64,000 nucleotides of DNA, from NCBI GenBank assembly GCA_947497495.1, contig CANMGT010000006.1, forward strand, positions 62,001 through 126,000, in the 5' to 3' direction. The DNA is from an uncultured Lentibacter sp. (GTDB lineage Bacteria > Pseudomonadota > Alphaproteobacteria > Rhodobacterales > Rhodobacteraceae). Below the pieces are notes generated by a model, which did not search any database, was not told where the DNA came from, and saw only the letters and a program-made list of their open reading frames with translations. The position numbers and the translations under genes are program-made. Each line of letters opens with the position of its first letter. Within the stretch, counting starts at the first letter, position 1. Positions 52,227 through 61,649 of this stretch are shown here, piece after piece.

Positions 52227-52284
52227 CCGGGTGGGGGGGGGGGGGGGGGGGGGGGGCCCACCCCCCCCCCCCCCCCCCACCCGG
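52227..52284. repeat. Poly-G/poly-C inverted repeat, possible assembly artefact
   Basis: CCGGGT, then 24 G (52233-52256), CCCA, 18 C (52261-52278) and ACCCGG. It is nearly a perfect inverted repeat and could form an extreme hairpin or quadruplex/i-motif. Such runs are also what sequencing or gap-closing errors produce. Confidence 0.8.
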
Positions 52285-52355
52285 CTATGCCCAACGCAAA
52301 ATAGGGCATCGAAGATGCACGGTTTGGGGCGGGAGACCACCTTAGGCAGGCTTGC

Positions 52356-53372
52356 CTAGATTGCTTGTTCGTTGCCCGAATGAAGCTCGCCCTGGAGCTC
52401 TTTCAATACCTCGGCTGCGATGTCGAACGAGCGCAAACGTGCCACGTGGTCGTGGATCATTCCCGTGACCATCAACTCGTCGGGGGCAAAGTTTTCGATG
52501 ATCTGGCGCAGCCCTGCTTTCACGGTTTCGCGCGAGCCTGTGGCCGAGCACCCAAGTGCGTGGTTGACCTGCGCAACCACCTGCGCGGGCACTTCGGCTT
52601 CAATGTTCTCGACCGGCAGCGGCAGTTTTCCGGGGCGCCCTGTACGCAGGCGCGCAAAGGCGAGCTGTTGGGAGGTGCGCAGGTGTTGTGCCTCTGCGTC
52701 TGTTTCGGCCGCGCACACCCCTGCGGCGACCATGGCATGTGGCTCTGCCAGCGTCGCCGAGGGGCGGAAGGTGTTGCGGTAGATGTAGAGCGCCTCTTCG
52801 AGCATGTCAGGAGCGAAATGCGAGGCGAAGGCATAGGGCAGGCCCAGCATCGCCGCGAGTTGCGCGCCATAGAGCGAGGAGCCGAGGATCCAGACCGGAA
52901 CGTTGGTGCCCTGCCCCGGAATCGCGCGGACTTGCGTGGCCTCCTCGCCGAAGTAGCTGATCAGTTCCTGCACGTCTTGCGGGAAGCTGTCTTCGGGAGC
53001 CATGTGGCGGCGCAGCGCACGAGCTGTGGCCATGTCTGTGCCCGGTGCGCGGCCCAAGCCCAGGTCGATCCGGCCCGGGAAGAGTGTCTCCAATGTGCCG
53101 AACTGCTCGGCCACCACAAGCGGCGCGTGATTGGGCAGCATAATGCCCCCCGCGCCGACGCGCATGGTGCTGGTGGCCTGCGCGACTTGGCTAATGAGAA
53201 CAGCTGTCGCCGCAGAGGCAATGCCTGGCATGTTGTGATGCTCGGCGAGCCAGTAACGGTTATAGCCCGCCGCTTCTGCGGACTTCGCGAGGCTGACAGT
53301 ATTGGCCAGCGCATTGGCGACAGTTTGGCCTTCGGGGACGGGCGAGAGATCAAGCAGAGAGAAATGTTTCAT
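52356..53372 (-). CDS. LLM-class flavin-dependent oxidoreductase
   Basis: 338 residues of the luciferase-like monooxygenase superfamily, MsnO8/YhbW-type. Typical start [65 protein letters not shown] and [12 protein letters not shown]. It uses FMNH2 and oxygen; the substrate is unknown. Monocistronic on the reverse strand. Confidence 0.92.
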   Translation of the reverse strand: MKHFSLLDLSPVPEGQTVANALANTVSLAKSAEAAGYNRYWLAEHHNMPGIASAATAVLISQVAQATSTMRVGAGGIMLPNHAPLVVAEQFGTLETLFPGRIDLGLGRAPGTDMATARALRRHMAPEDSFPQDVQELISYFGEEATQVRAIPGQGTNVPVWILGSSLYGAQLAAMLGLPYAFASHFAPDMLEEALYIYRNTFRPSATLAEPHAMVAAGVCAAETDAEAQHLRTSQQLAFARLRTGRPGKLPLPVENIEAEVPAQVVAQVNHALGCSATGSRETVKAGLRQIIENFAPDELMVTGMIHDHVARLRSFDIAAEVLKELQGELHSGNEQAI

Positions 53373-53513
53373 CTGGCAAATCTAGGCGCAGCGCAAAGGC
53401 TTTGCTAGGTGTGATGCCGCAAAGAAACGCTGCGTTCTGTGCCAGCCTCGGATGCCTCCGGCGGGGATATTTGACAAAGAGAAGAAGAGAAGGCTGCAAA
53501 GCGGCTGTGTGGC

Positions 53514-53981
53514 TTAGAAGGCCTCGGGCTTGGCTTCGTGGGCCATATGGTCAAGCACCGCGTTGACGAAGCTTGGCTCTTTGCCCTCGGGGTGAAAGGC
53601 GCGGGCGACGTCAACGAACTCGCTGATCACTACTTTGGGTGGCGTTGAGCTTTGGGTAATTTCCGCTCCGGCGGCGCGAAACAGCGCGCGCAGGGTCGGA
53701 TCGATCCGGCCCAGCGGCCATTTGGCAACCAGCGCACGGTCTGTAAGCTGGTCGATCAGGGCTTGGTAGTTGACCGCGTCTGTCATCAGCTTTTCAAACA
53801 GTTTGGGGTCGGCGTCGAGCATCTCGATGTCGTCATATTCGGCACCAAAACGGTGATCTTCAAACTCGCGCATCACGGCTTCAACGGTTTGGCCGGAATG
53901 CTCCATCTGGAACAGGGCCTGCACAGCGTAGAGCCGCGCCGCTGATTTCATCTTGCGTTTCTGGTTGCCTGAAAGCGTCAT
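53514..53981 (-). CDS. nusB: Transcription antitermination factor NusB
   Basis: 155 residues. All-helical NusB fold with SAARLYAVQALFQMEHSGQ at the N-terminus and PPKVVISEFVDVARAFHPEGKEPSFVNAVLDHMA at the C-terminus. Acts with NusE at boxA in rRNA transcription. Its start overlaps the ribH stop (ATGA), the usual ribH-nusB coupling. Confidence 0.95.
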   Translation of the reverse strand: MTLSGNQKRKMKSAARLYAVQALFQMEHSGQTVEAVMREFEDHRFGAEYDDIEMLDADPKLFEKLMTDAVNYQALIDQLTDRALVAKWPLGRIDPTLRALFRAAGAEITQSSTPPKVVISEFVDVARAFHPEGKEPSFVNAVLDHMAHEAKPEAF

Positions 53982-54541
53982 GCGGTTGGGTTGCCTTTGT
54001 TTGAGTCAGTCTGGTTTTCGGCCAGCAATATCTCTTCGGCGTCGGGCTTGAAGCCCACAGAGCCGCGCTGGCCGCCCCACTTACGAGCGAGCGAGATAAG
54101 ATGCAAGGCCGCAGCCGCCGCGCCGCCACCTTTGTTCATGTCGGCGGGGTTGGCACGCTCTTCGGCCTGCGCCATATTCTCGACTGTGAGGATGCCGTTG
54201 CCGATGCAAAGCCCTTGTAAACCAAGCAGTTGCAAAGCGCGCGAGCTGTCGTTGCAGACGGTGTCATAGTGCGTCGTCGCGCCGCGGATAACGCAGCCAA
54301 GGGCGATATAGCCGTCGTAGTTTGACAGGCGCTCGGCCATGGCGATGGTTGTGGGCAGCTCAAGCGCGCCGGGCACTTCGACGATGTCCCATGTGCCCAT
54401 GGCGGCGGCGATCTCATCGGTGGCGCCTTCGACCAGATCATCGGAGATGTCTTTATAGTAGGGCGCAACCGCGATCAGGATTTTGACAGGCTTGTCAAAA
54501 ACCGGGCGTTTGAGGGTGTTATGTTTGATTGTGCCAGCCAT
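53978..54541 (-). CDS. ribH: 6,7-dimethyl-8-ribityllumazine synthase
   Basis: 187 residues. Penultimate step of riboflavin synthesis. VPGALELPTTIAMA, ALGCVIRGATTHYDTVCNDSS (phosphate and catalytic His) and IGNGILTVENMAQAEERA are conserved. Three bp after ribBX. Confidence 0.95.
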   Translation of the reverse strand: MAGTIKHNTLKRPVFDKPVKILIAVAPYYKDISDDLVEGATDEIAAAMGTWDIVEVPGALELPTTIAMAERLSNYDGYIALGCVIRGATTHYDTVCNDSSRALQLLGLQGLCIGNGILTVENMAQAEERANPADMNKGGGAAAAALHLISLARKWGGQRGSVGFKPDAEEILLAENQTDSNKGNPTA

Positions 54542-54544
54542 GGT

Positions 54545-55672
54545 TTAAACCTCCTCGATGGGGCGTGTGCCGACGATAGACAGCCCGTATGCGTCAAGGC
54601 CGACATAGCGGGTACGGGGCGAATTTGTCAGCAAGATCAGCTCGCTAAGCCCCATGTTTGAGAGTATCTGACTGCCAAGGCCCGTGTGTTTGACAATGCG
54701 CGGGCTGGCGTCGTCTTCGCCAAAGTTGAGCTTGGGGTGCGGCTCGCGAAACAAGAGCACCGCGCCGCGCCCTTCGGCGGCCACTATGCGCATGGCTTTG
54801 TGCAGCTCGTCGGCGGGGCTTGGGCCAAGGCCGAGCACATCTTCCAGCTCGTTGAGCGCATGGGTGCGGACGAGAACAGGCTCGGGCGTTGTAATGTCAC
54901 CCTTGATAAGCGCGCTGTGCTCGGTGCCGGAAATTTCGTCGGTGTAGACACGCATCTCCCAATCACCGCCGAACTCGGAGGTGACCGTCTCGCGGCGCAC
55001 CTCGCGCACGAGGTTATCGTGCTTATCTCGGTAGGCGATGAGATCAGAGATGGTTCCGATTTTGAGGCCGTGCACTTTGGCGAAGTCGACCAAGTCAGGC
55101 AGCCGCGCCATTTCGCCATCGTCTTTCATGATCTCGCAGATCACGCCCGAAGGGTTGAGGCCGGCAAGGCGCGAAATGTCGACAGCGGCCTCGGTGTGAC
55201 CTGCGCGCACAAGAACGCCGCCATTGCGCGCGCGCAGCGGGAAGACATGCCCCGGCGTGGCGATGGCGGCCTCGGTGTTTTTCGGGTCGATCGCGGTGGC
55301 AACTGTTAGCGCGCGGTCAGCCGCCGAGATGCCCGTTGTGACGCCTTCGCGCGCCTCTATCGAGACGGTGAAGGCCGTCTCGTGGCGCGAGGAGTTGTTG
55401 GTTGCCATCATCGGCAGGCCCAAGCGGTCGATCCGCTCTGATGTCATGGGCAGACAGATCAGGCCGCGGCCATATGTGGCCATGAAATTGATCGCCTGTG
55501 CGTCGGCAAACTCGGCTGCGATAACAAGATCCCCCTCGTTCTCGCGGTCTTCGTGATCGACCAGAATGAACATCTCGCCAGCGCGTGCCGCAGCGATGAT
55601 CTCTTCCGTCGGCGCGATCGCGTCTTTGAGACTGGCCTCAAGCGGCCCGGGAGTTTGGAAATGGTCAGTCAT
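54545..55672 (-). CDS. ribB: 3,4-dihydroxy-2-butanone 4-phosphate synthase with degenerate GTP cyclohydrolase II domain (RibBX)
   Basis: 375 residues from the ATG at 55672. The N-terminal half (about 25-225) is RibB with FILVDHEDRENEGDLVIAAE and RAGHTEAAVDISRLAGL. The C-terminal half aligns with GTP cyclohydrolase II but lacks its zinc Cys cluster (expected SECLTGDxxxSxRCDCG; here THALNELEDVLGLGPSPADE) and the QEGRGIGL loop, so it cannot be an active RibA. This is the RibBX type; a separate ribA must exist elsewhere. No FMN riboswitch is apparent in the short leader. Confidence 0.92.
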   Translation of the reverse strand: MTDHFQTPGPLEASLKDAIAPTEEIIAAARAGEMFILVDHEDRENEGDLVIAAEFADAQAINFMATYGRGLICLPMTSERIDRLGLPMMATNNSSRHETAFTVSIEAREGVTTGISAADRALTVATAIDPKNTEAAIATPGHVFPLRARNGGVLVRAGHTEAAVDISRLAGLNPSGVICEIMKDDGEMARLPDLVDFAKVHGLKIGTISDLIAYRDKHDNLVREVRRETVTSEFGGDWEMRVYTDEISGTEHSALIKGDITTPEPVLVRTHALNELEDVLGLGPSPADELHKAMRIVAAEGRGAVLLFREPHPKLNFGEDDASPRIVKHTGLGSQILSNMGLSELILLTNSPRTRYVGLDAYGLSIVGTRPIEEV

Positions 55673-55831
55673 TTGCGGCCTCTTTTGTTGGCTTTTGCTG
55701 CCTAGCGCACCCGCCCCGAATTGGCCAGCGCTTTGCATTAAACTTTACGTAAAGATCACGCATTGAAACCTCCAATTACGTCGGGGTTTAACGGGTTTTT
55801 CACGCGCCCTGGCTATCGTCACCACACACTT

Positions 55832-57265
55832 ATGAGCAATTTTTTTAATATGAACTCCCAAGTCCTTACCCTCCCGATGGACCGCCCGCCAGAGCAGTAT
55901 ATCGACATGTTACACCGTTCGCGGCCCTGGCTGGCTGCGGTTGCGATCATTTTCGCCCAGTATGGCCTTTACACAAATATTGCCGGCCTGACTTTCTTTC
56001 TGGGGCCATATTCCGTTGGGTCGGCGACTTCTCCGATCACGGCACTTTGTATCAGCATGATGGGGGCGGCACTGATCAATTATTCGCTGAATGGGAAGCG
56101 TCTTATTCACGTTTCACTCATCATCACGGCGTTCAGCATTGCCAGCCTGTCTGCCCTGCCTGCCAGTCTGAAAGCCGCGCAGTTTATGCAGTCCGGATTA
56201 AGCGGAAAGATGGGCTTTGATACCTATTTGATCATCGCATGTCTTTGCAGCGCAGCCATTGTGCGCCAAAAGTTCTTCCGCGTCGGGGCCGCTTTTTCGA
56301 TCATCGCGTTTTTGATGCTATTCAACTCCTTGATCGGGCGCAGCTTTGGTCTGCCGTATTTTTCAGGCGAAATGGCCCCCGCGACAATGGCAGCCCTGTC
56401 GTTTCTGTCGCTCGCCGCGACCACCGTTTTCATCGACTTCCAGCCGACACGCGTGTTGTTTCTGAACACAAGTATCGGTGATGTCACGCGCCAGACTGTC
56501 TTTGTGGGCGCCTATGTGCCGTGGCTGTGCGGCATGTTTTTGCACATCCATGCAGGCGTTGTCAGCCGCAGCTATCCGACAGAGGCGGTCATCGTGACGC
56601 TGATTATTCTGGCCAGCACGCTGAACGCGATCCGCACGGGCAATGTGCTTGCCCAATCCGATCACCACAGGCGCGACGCGGAAGAGATGCTCGAGATGAT
56701 GGCAATCACCGATCCGCTGACGCATCTGCTCAACCGGGAAGGCATCGGCCGCCGCTTGCAGCAAAAGCGCGACGGGCTGGCGCGCTCGGAGGCTTACGGG
56801 GCTGTGGTGTTGATGGACATCGACCATTTCAAACAGGTGAATGACACTTTCGGCCATGATGTGGGCGATCTTGTGCTCGCCAATATCAAGCCGATGTTTG
56901 AGCCCTATTTGCGCAATGGTGATGTGCTGGCGCGTTGGGGTGGCGAGGAGTTTTTGATCTACCTTGAAGTCGCCCAACCCGCTGATTTGCCCGGCATTCT
57001 TGAACGCTTACGCCGTGCAATGCTGGTGATGCGCCCGACGCTAAAAGCCGAGGGGGTTGTGAACCCACCCGAGCTGAGCGCGTCTTTTGGTGTCGCCGTT
57101 CTGGGGGCCGAGGAAGAGACGTTTGAAGCCGCGATCAAACGCGCCGACGAAGCGCTGTACAAAGCCAAAAAGCAGGGCCGTGACCGCGCCTGTTATGAGG
57201 CGGGCCTTGGCTTGGAAGACCGCGCCGCGAGGCTCGGTCTGTCGCTGGTTGTGTCAGACAAATGA
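55832..57265 (+). CDS. Membrane GGDEF-domain diguanylate cyclase
   Basis: About 477 residues; starts at 55832 or 55850 are both possible and neither has a strong ribosome site. Seven or so hydrophobic helices (about 35-275 in the longer frame) form a membrane sensor. The GGDEF domain begins ITDPLTHLLNREGIGRRL, with MDIDHFKQVNDTFGHDVGD and the active site RWGGEEFLIYL. No RxxD inhibitory site is evident before GGEEF. It sits between ribBX and the MBL gene on the opposite strand. Confidence 0.9.
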   Translation: MSNFFNMNSQVLTLPMDRPPEQYIDMLHRSRPWLAAVAIIFAQYGLYTNIAGLTFFLGPYSVGSATSPITALCISMMGAALINYSLNGKRLIHVSLIITAFSIASLSALPASLKAAQFMQSGLSGKMGFDTYLIIACLCSAAIVRQKFFRVGAAFSIIAFLMLFNSLIGRSFGLPYFSGEMAPATMAALSFLSLAATTVFIDFQPTRVLFLNTSIGDVTRQTVFVGAYVPWLCGMFLHIHAGVVSRSYPTEAVIVTLIILASTLNAIRTGNVLAQSDHHRRDAEEMLEMMAITDPLTHLLNREGIGRRLQQKRDGLARSEAYGAVVLMDIDHFKQVNDTFGHDVGDLVLANIKPMFEPYLRNGDVLARWGGEEFLIYLEVAQPADLPGILERLRRAMLVMRPTLKAEGVVNPPELSASFGVAVLGAEEETFEAAIKRADEALYKAKKQGRDRACYEAGLGLEDRAARLGLSLVVSDK

Positions 57266-57325
57266 GGCCAAGCGCGCGCCCCGCCCGCAAGCGTGGCCAG
57301 AGCGAGGCCCGAGGGCTGACGCGGG

Positions 57326-58285
57326 TTAGAACTGCCAGAGCGCTGGCACAAACCTGTAAGCGTCGCCCTCGCGCATGACATGGCCAACACCGGGGAACGG
57401 GAAGTGATAGCCCAGCAGCGAGATGCGCTCGGAGGCGGCACGATCAAGCAGCGCTTTGCGGGTTGCAACCGTGAGGTCTCCGTCCTGGTCAAAGCCGTTA
57501 TACCAGCCCGGATGGCTGAAATTTGTCCAGGCGTGGCTCATGCAGTCGCCCAGCGCGATTAGGGTTTTGTCACCCGCCGAGAGCTGCACTGACATGTGGC
57601 CCGGCGTGTGGCCCGGCGTGCTAATAAGGGTGACGCCGGAGACAACTTCGTGGCCCTCGCCTGCCAATGTCCACTCCAGCCCGTCGGCATTAAACGAGTT
57701 CACCGCGCCCGCGACGAACTGCTGCATTTCGGGTGCGACACGGTCTGCCAGACCGTCCTGAGACCAGTAGGCAAACTCCGCCTCACCGATGATATATTCG
57801 GCATCGGGGAAGAGCGGCTCGTCAAAGTCGTCGCGAATGCCCCAGATGTGGTCGGGGTGGGCGTGGGTGATAACGACATGGGTGATGTCGCCCGGCTCGA
57901 CGCCCGCAGCCGCGAGGTTGCTGACCAACTTGCCAGTCGTGTCAAACCACCGGTTGCCCGAGCCGACGTCAACCAGCACTTTGTCTTCGCCTTTTTCGAT
58001 CAAAAGGTGGTTGGTGTGGGAGTATCCCATGTCTGGCGAAAGGTAGTGGCTTTCCAGAAAGGCGCGCACTTCGGCAGGGTCGGCATTCACGCCGAGGCCG
58101 GACGTTGGGTTGGAAAAGTAGCCATCCGACAGGATCGTCAGGCGCACATCCCCGAGCGTGAAGCGAAAGTGACCGGGGTTGTCGCCCTCAGGCGCGCCAA
58201 GCTGTGCGGCGGCGGGCAGTGCGAAAGCGGGCATCGCCGCGGCCACTTTGAGAATGTCGCGGCGTGTTGGTTTGATCAGTGTCAT
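57326..58285 (-). CDS. MBL-fold metallohydrolase with Tat signal
   Basis: 319 residues. The N-terminus PTRRDILKVAAAMPAFALPAAA has a twin-Arg motif for folded export. The metal site is VVITHAHPDHIWG (HxHxDH), with further ligands in STPGHTPGH and LGDCMSH and GYHFPFPGVGH. It resembles AHL-lactonase/methyl-parathion-hydrolase-type enzymes, but the substrate is unknown. Its 3' end faces the GGDEF gene. Confidence 0.9.
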   Translation of the reverse strand: MTLIKPTRRDILKVAAAMPAFALPAAAQLGAPEGDNPGHFRFTLGDVRLTILSDGYFSNPTSGLGVNADPAEVRAFLESHYLSPDMGYSHTNHLLIEKGEDKVLVDVGSGNRWFDTTGKLVSNLAAAGVEPGDITHVVITHAHPDHIWGIRDDFDEPLFPDAEYIIGEAEFAYWSQDGLADRVAPEMQQFVAGAVNSFNADGLEWTLAGEGHEVVSGVTLISTPGHTPGHMSVQLSAGDKTLIALGDCMSHAWTNFSHPGWYNGFDQDGDLTVATRKALLDRAASERISLLGYHFPFPGVGHVMREGDAYRFVPALWQF

Positions 58286-58357
58286 GGCGGGCCTCCTTCA
58301 GGTTCGAGAAGAACCTAAGCTTTGGGCCGCCAAACGCAACATCTTTTATGAATGTGT

Positions 58358-58945
58358 TTACGAGAATTCAGCCAGCCGTGCGACGTAGCGCGCGAGCGTG
58401 TCGATCTCGAGATTGATCTTGTCGCCAACCTTCGCCGCGCCCCATGTCGTGGCCTCTTTGGTGTGCGGGATGATGTTAACGCCGAAGCTGCAACCATCAA
58501 CCTCGTTGACTGTCAGCGAGGTGCCGTTCAGCGCCACCGAGCCTTTGGGCGCGATGAACTTCGCCAAGGCTTCGGGCGCTTCAAAGGTAAAGCGCGTGCT
58601 GTCGCCCTCATCTTGCATCTTGGTGATCACCGCGACGCCATCAACGTGGCCAGAGACGATATGCCCGCCCAGCTCGTCGCCCACTTTCAAGGCGCGTTCG
58701 AGGTTGAGCCTGCTGCCGAGTGCCCAGTCCGAAATGTTGGTTTTGCCAACGCTTTCCGCCGAAATTTCAACGTCAAAGAAGCCTTCGCCCAACTCGACTG
58801 CCGTGAGGCAAACGCCGTTACAGGCGATGGATGCGCCGAGATCAATTCTGCTTGTGTCGTAGCTTGTGCCGATGCGCGCGCGCAGATCGCCGCGCTGCGT
58901 GAGTTCGCGAACTTCGCCAATATCTGTGATGATGCCTGTGAACAT
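58358..58945 (-). CDS. ribE: Riboflavin synthase (alpha subunit)
   Basis: 195 residues. Two lumazine-binding repeats: MFTGIITDIGEV ... IACNGVCLTAVEL ... FDVEISAES and GGHIVSGHVDGVA ... VALNGTSLTVNEV ... NIIPHT. Final step of riboflavin synthesis. In relatives it lies close to ribBX-ribH-nusB; here the MBL and GGDEF genes intervene. Confidence 0.96.
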   Translation of the reverse strand: MFTGIITDIGEVRELTQRGDLRARIGTSYDTSRIDLGASIACNGVCLTAVELGEGFFDVEISAESVGKTNISDWALGSRLNLERALKVGDELGGHIVSGHVDGVAVITKMQDEGDSTRFTFEAPEALAKFIAPKGSVALNGTSLTVNEVDGCSFGVNIIPHTKEATTWGAAKVGDKINLEIDTLARYVARLAEFS

Positions 58946-59091
58946 GTCGCGCTCCTTTGGGTTGGCTCATGGCTTAGCGCGCCTTGCCGCGACTCGCAAG
59001 AAAACCTGTTGCTTAAGAGGCTTATCAACCATAATTTCACCACAGTGTGCGAGTAAAAGGGCCACGAGTTATTCCGGATTTCGCAAGACAT

Positions 59092-60384
59092 ATGGCCAAA
59101 ATTTCAGGTGATCACCGCACTTTCCTGTTTTTGCAGGGGCCGCACGGGCCGTTTTTCCACAAGCTTGGGAAGATGCTGCGCGCGGCGGGTGCTGAAGTGT
59201 GGCGCGTGGGCTTTAACGCGGGGGATCGTGCATTCTGGTTCAGCCCCAAGAGCTATATTCCGTTTCGCGGCGCGCAAAGCGAGTGGGCCGAGACGTTTCG
59301 CGCACTCGTGGCTGTAAAAGGTGCGACAGACATTGTGCTCTACGGCGACACGCGGCCCATTCATGCGCAGGCCGTTGCGATCGCGCGTGAGCTGGGCCTT
59401 GGTGTGCATGTCTTTGAAGAGGGCTACTTGCGGCCCTACTGGGTGACCTATGAGCGCGGCGGCAGCAACGGGCACTCAAAGCTGATGGACATGAGCCTTG
59501 AGGATATGCGCGCAGGGCTTGAGCACTCGGACATGGACGCGCCTTTGCCCCCTGCCCGCTGGGGCGACACCCGTCATCACGTGTTCTACGGCGCGCTTTA
59601 CCACTGGTTTGTGATGTTTCGAAATGGCGACTATCGCAATTTCAAGCCGCACCGCGCGTTGAGTGTGACGAAAGAGTTTCAACTTTACCTCAAGCGGCTC
59701 CTGCTAATGCCGTTTCAGGCCATTGACCGTGGCGTGGCGACGTTTCGCATCCGCCATGGCGGCTTTCCCTATCACCTTGCGCTGTTGCAGCTTGAGCATG
59801 ACAGCAGCTTTCAGGAGCACTCACCCTTTGCCACGATGACCGAGTTTCTCGACGTGGTTATTCGCGGCTTTGCCGAGGGCGCTCCCAAGCACCACCACCT
59901 TGTTTTCAAGGCCCACCCGCTTGAAGACGGGCGCGTGCCGCTGCGGCGGGAAGTCAAGCGCATTGCCAAAGAACTGGGCCTCAGCAAACGTGTGCACTAT
60001 GTGCGTGGTGGCAAGCTTGCCGCCTTGCTTAACGACGTGCGCAGCGCTGTCACCGTCAACTCGACGGCAGGCCAGCAGGTGCTCTGGCGCGGCATTCCGC
60101 TCAAGACATTTGGACGCGCTGTCTATGACAAACCCGAGTTTGTCTCAACGCAGCCGCTGCCTGAGTTCTTCTCGGCGGCCAAGCGCCCCGAGCACAAAGC
60201 CTATCAGGAGTATCGCCGCTATCTGCTTGAAACGAGCCAGGTTCCCGGCGGGTTTTACTCTGCGCGCGGGCGTCGCCAACTGATGCGCATGGTCGTCGAT
60301 ATGATGCTCTGCAACGATGACCCCTATGAAGCGCTCGAAACAGGAACCGCGGCTCCGAGGCAACAGTTGCGACTGGTGCAGTAA
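59092..60384 (+). CDS. kpsS: Capsule polysaccharide protein KpsS (beta-Kdo transferase)
   Basis: 430 residues from the ATG at 59092; a GTG at 59047 in frame would add 15 residues, and neither has a strong ribosome site. FLFLQGPHGPFFHKLGKMLRAAG, YGDTRPIH, VHVFEEGYLRPYWVTYERGG and VFKAHPLEDGR mark the KpsS/LipB family. KpsS adds the first Kdo to lyso-phosphatidylglycerol, starting the linker of group 2 capsules. First of a three-gene capsule cluster. Confidence 0.93.
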   Translation: MAKISGDHRTFLFLQGPHGPFFHKLGKMLRAAGAEVWRVGFNAGDRAFWFSPKSYIPFRGAQSEWAETFRALVAVKGATDIVLYGDTRPIHAQAVAIARELGLGVHVFEEGYLRPYWVTYERGGSNGHSKLMDMSLEDMRAGLEHSDMDAPLPPARWGDTRHHVFYGALYHWFVMFRNGDYRNFKPHRALSVTKEFQLYLKRLLLMPFQAIDRGVATFRIRHGGFPYHLALLQLEHDSSFQEHSPFATMTEFLDVVIRGFAEGAPKHHHLVFKAHPLEDGRVPLRREVKRIAKELGLSKRVHYVRGGKLAALLNDVRSAVTVNSTAGQQVLWRGIPLKTFGRAVYDKPEFVSTQPLPEFFSAAKRPEHKAYQEYRRYLLETSQVPGGFYSARGRRQLMRMVVDMMLCNDDPYEALETGTAAPRQQLRLVQ

Positions 60385-60497
60385 GTCTCAGACGCGGTTT
60401 GGCTTTATTTTTAAATAGAACTGCGCTACGTTACATCAAAAGAAGCACGCAAAGTGCTGAATCTGAGGCAGAATAAATAGGTCGAGGAGACCGAGCA

Positions 60498-61643
60498 GTG
60501 AAACCCGTTACCCCTAGTTGGGCGCGATTTGTCGCGCTTGTCGCCGCACTTGCGGTCGTTTCATCTTGTGGCCTTCCCCGTGTTGGCCCCAACAAAAAAG
60601 AAATTTTCTCAGGCTCGGTTCAGAAAGAAGGCGATGCATTTATCGTCACTGTGAACGACCGAGTTACACGCGCCACGGCCTATGTGCCAGCGCTCGGCTT
60701 TTCCGATGCTTTCAAGAATGCAGGCCTCATCGGCTCTGACTCGATCCGCCCGGGCGACACGCTTGGCCTGACGATCTGGGAAAACGTCGATGATCCGCTT
60801 TTGGGCACATCCGGCCCGACAGGCGCAGGCGCCGCCGTTCTGGAAGAAGTGCAGGTTGACGGGGCCGGCTTTATCTTCATCCCCTACGCGGGCCGCATCA
60901 AAGCCGCGGGCAACACGCCCGAAGGCATCCGCCGCATCATCACCCGCAAACTCGCCGACCAAACACCAGACCCGCAGGTGCAAGTGCGCCGCTTGGCTGG
61001 CGACGGTGCCAGCGTGAGCCTCGTCGGTTCGGTTGGCGGCCAGGGCGTTTTCCCCATTGAGCGCCCGACACGCACGCTTTCAACCATGCTGGCCAACGCC
61101 GGCGGCATCACGATCGCGCCGGAAATTGCGCAGATAACCGTGATTCGCAAAGGCATGCGCTCAAAAATCTGGTTCCAGGATCTTTACAAAAACGCCGAGC
61201 ACGACATCGCCCTGCGCGACGGCGACCGCATTCTTGTTGAAGAAGACACGCGCTCTTTCGTTGCGCTTGGCGCGACGGGCACACAGGCCAAAGTGCCGTT
61301 TGAAAGCCAGACGTTGTCCGGCATCGAGGCGATCGCACAGGTTGGCGGCCTTTCGGCAACCGCAGCCGACCCGACAGGTATTTTCATCTTCCGTAACGAG
61401 CCCGCCTCTATCGCCAATCTCGTGATGGGCCGTCAGGACTTGCAAGGCGCGCAACGCCTTGTCTACGTGCTTGACCTCACACAGCCTAACGGCATGTTTC
61501 TGGCGCGCGACTTTTCGGTGCGTGACGGCGACACGCTCTACGTAACGGAAGCGCCGTTCACCCAGTGGAACAAGACGATTTCGGCTGTCACCGGCTCCCT
61601 TGGCACGGTTGATACCCTCACGTCGATCGGCTCGGGAGGCTAA
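60498..61643 (+). CDS. Polysaccharide export lipoprotein, Wza/KpsD type
   Basis: 381 residues from a GTG at 60498 with GAGGAG 9 nt upstream. Lipoprotein signal with lipobox VSSC (Cys about 24). The Poly_export domain is at about 80-165 (SIRPGDTLGLTIWENVDDP ... DGAGFIFIPYAGRIKAAGNTPEGIRRII), then two SLBB-like domains. It forms the outer-membrane channel for capsule export. Confidence 0.92.
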   Translation: MKPVTPSWARFVALVAALAVVSSCGLPRVGPNKKEIFSGSVQKEGDAFIVTVNDRVTRATAYVPALGFSDAFKNAGLIGSDSIRPGDTLGLTIWENVDDPLLGTSGPTGAGAAVLEEVQVDGAGFIFIPYAGRIKAAGNTPEGIRRIITRKLADQTPDPQVQVRRLAGDGASVSLVGSVGGQGVFPIERPTRTLSTMLANAGGITIAPEIAQITVIRKGMRSKIWFQDLYKNAEHDIALRDGDRILVEEDTRSFVALGATGTQAKVPFESQTLSGIEAIAQVGGLSATAADPTGIFIFRNEPASIANLVMGRQDLQGAQRLVYVLDLTQPNGMFLARDFSVRDGDTLYVTEAPFTQWNKTISAVTGSLGTVDTLTSIGSGG

Positions 61644-61649
61644 GGCCTC

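Larger units (their letters stand above)
51933..52355. other. 423-bp convergent intergenic region with repeats
   Basis: Between the prenyltransferase and LLM genes. It contains GTTAAC at 51997, the inverted 53-bp element (52028-52080), TTAA boxes at 52096-52116, a 21-bp direct repeat (52161 and 52196) and a G24/C18 homopolymer inverted repeat. No believable gene: frames crossing the homopolymer encode only Gly/Pro runs. Confidence 0.8.

Noticed and set aside
52073..52345. Open frames crossing the G/C homopolymer
   Set aside because: They encode only Gly and Pro runs and depend on an uncertain homopolymer length.
55673..55760. Possible FMN riboswitch before ribBX
   Set aside because: The leader is under 90 bp and shows none of the conserved FMN-element segments.
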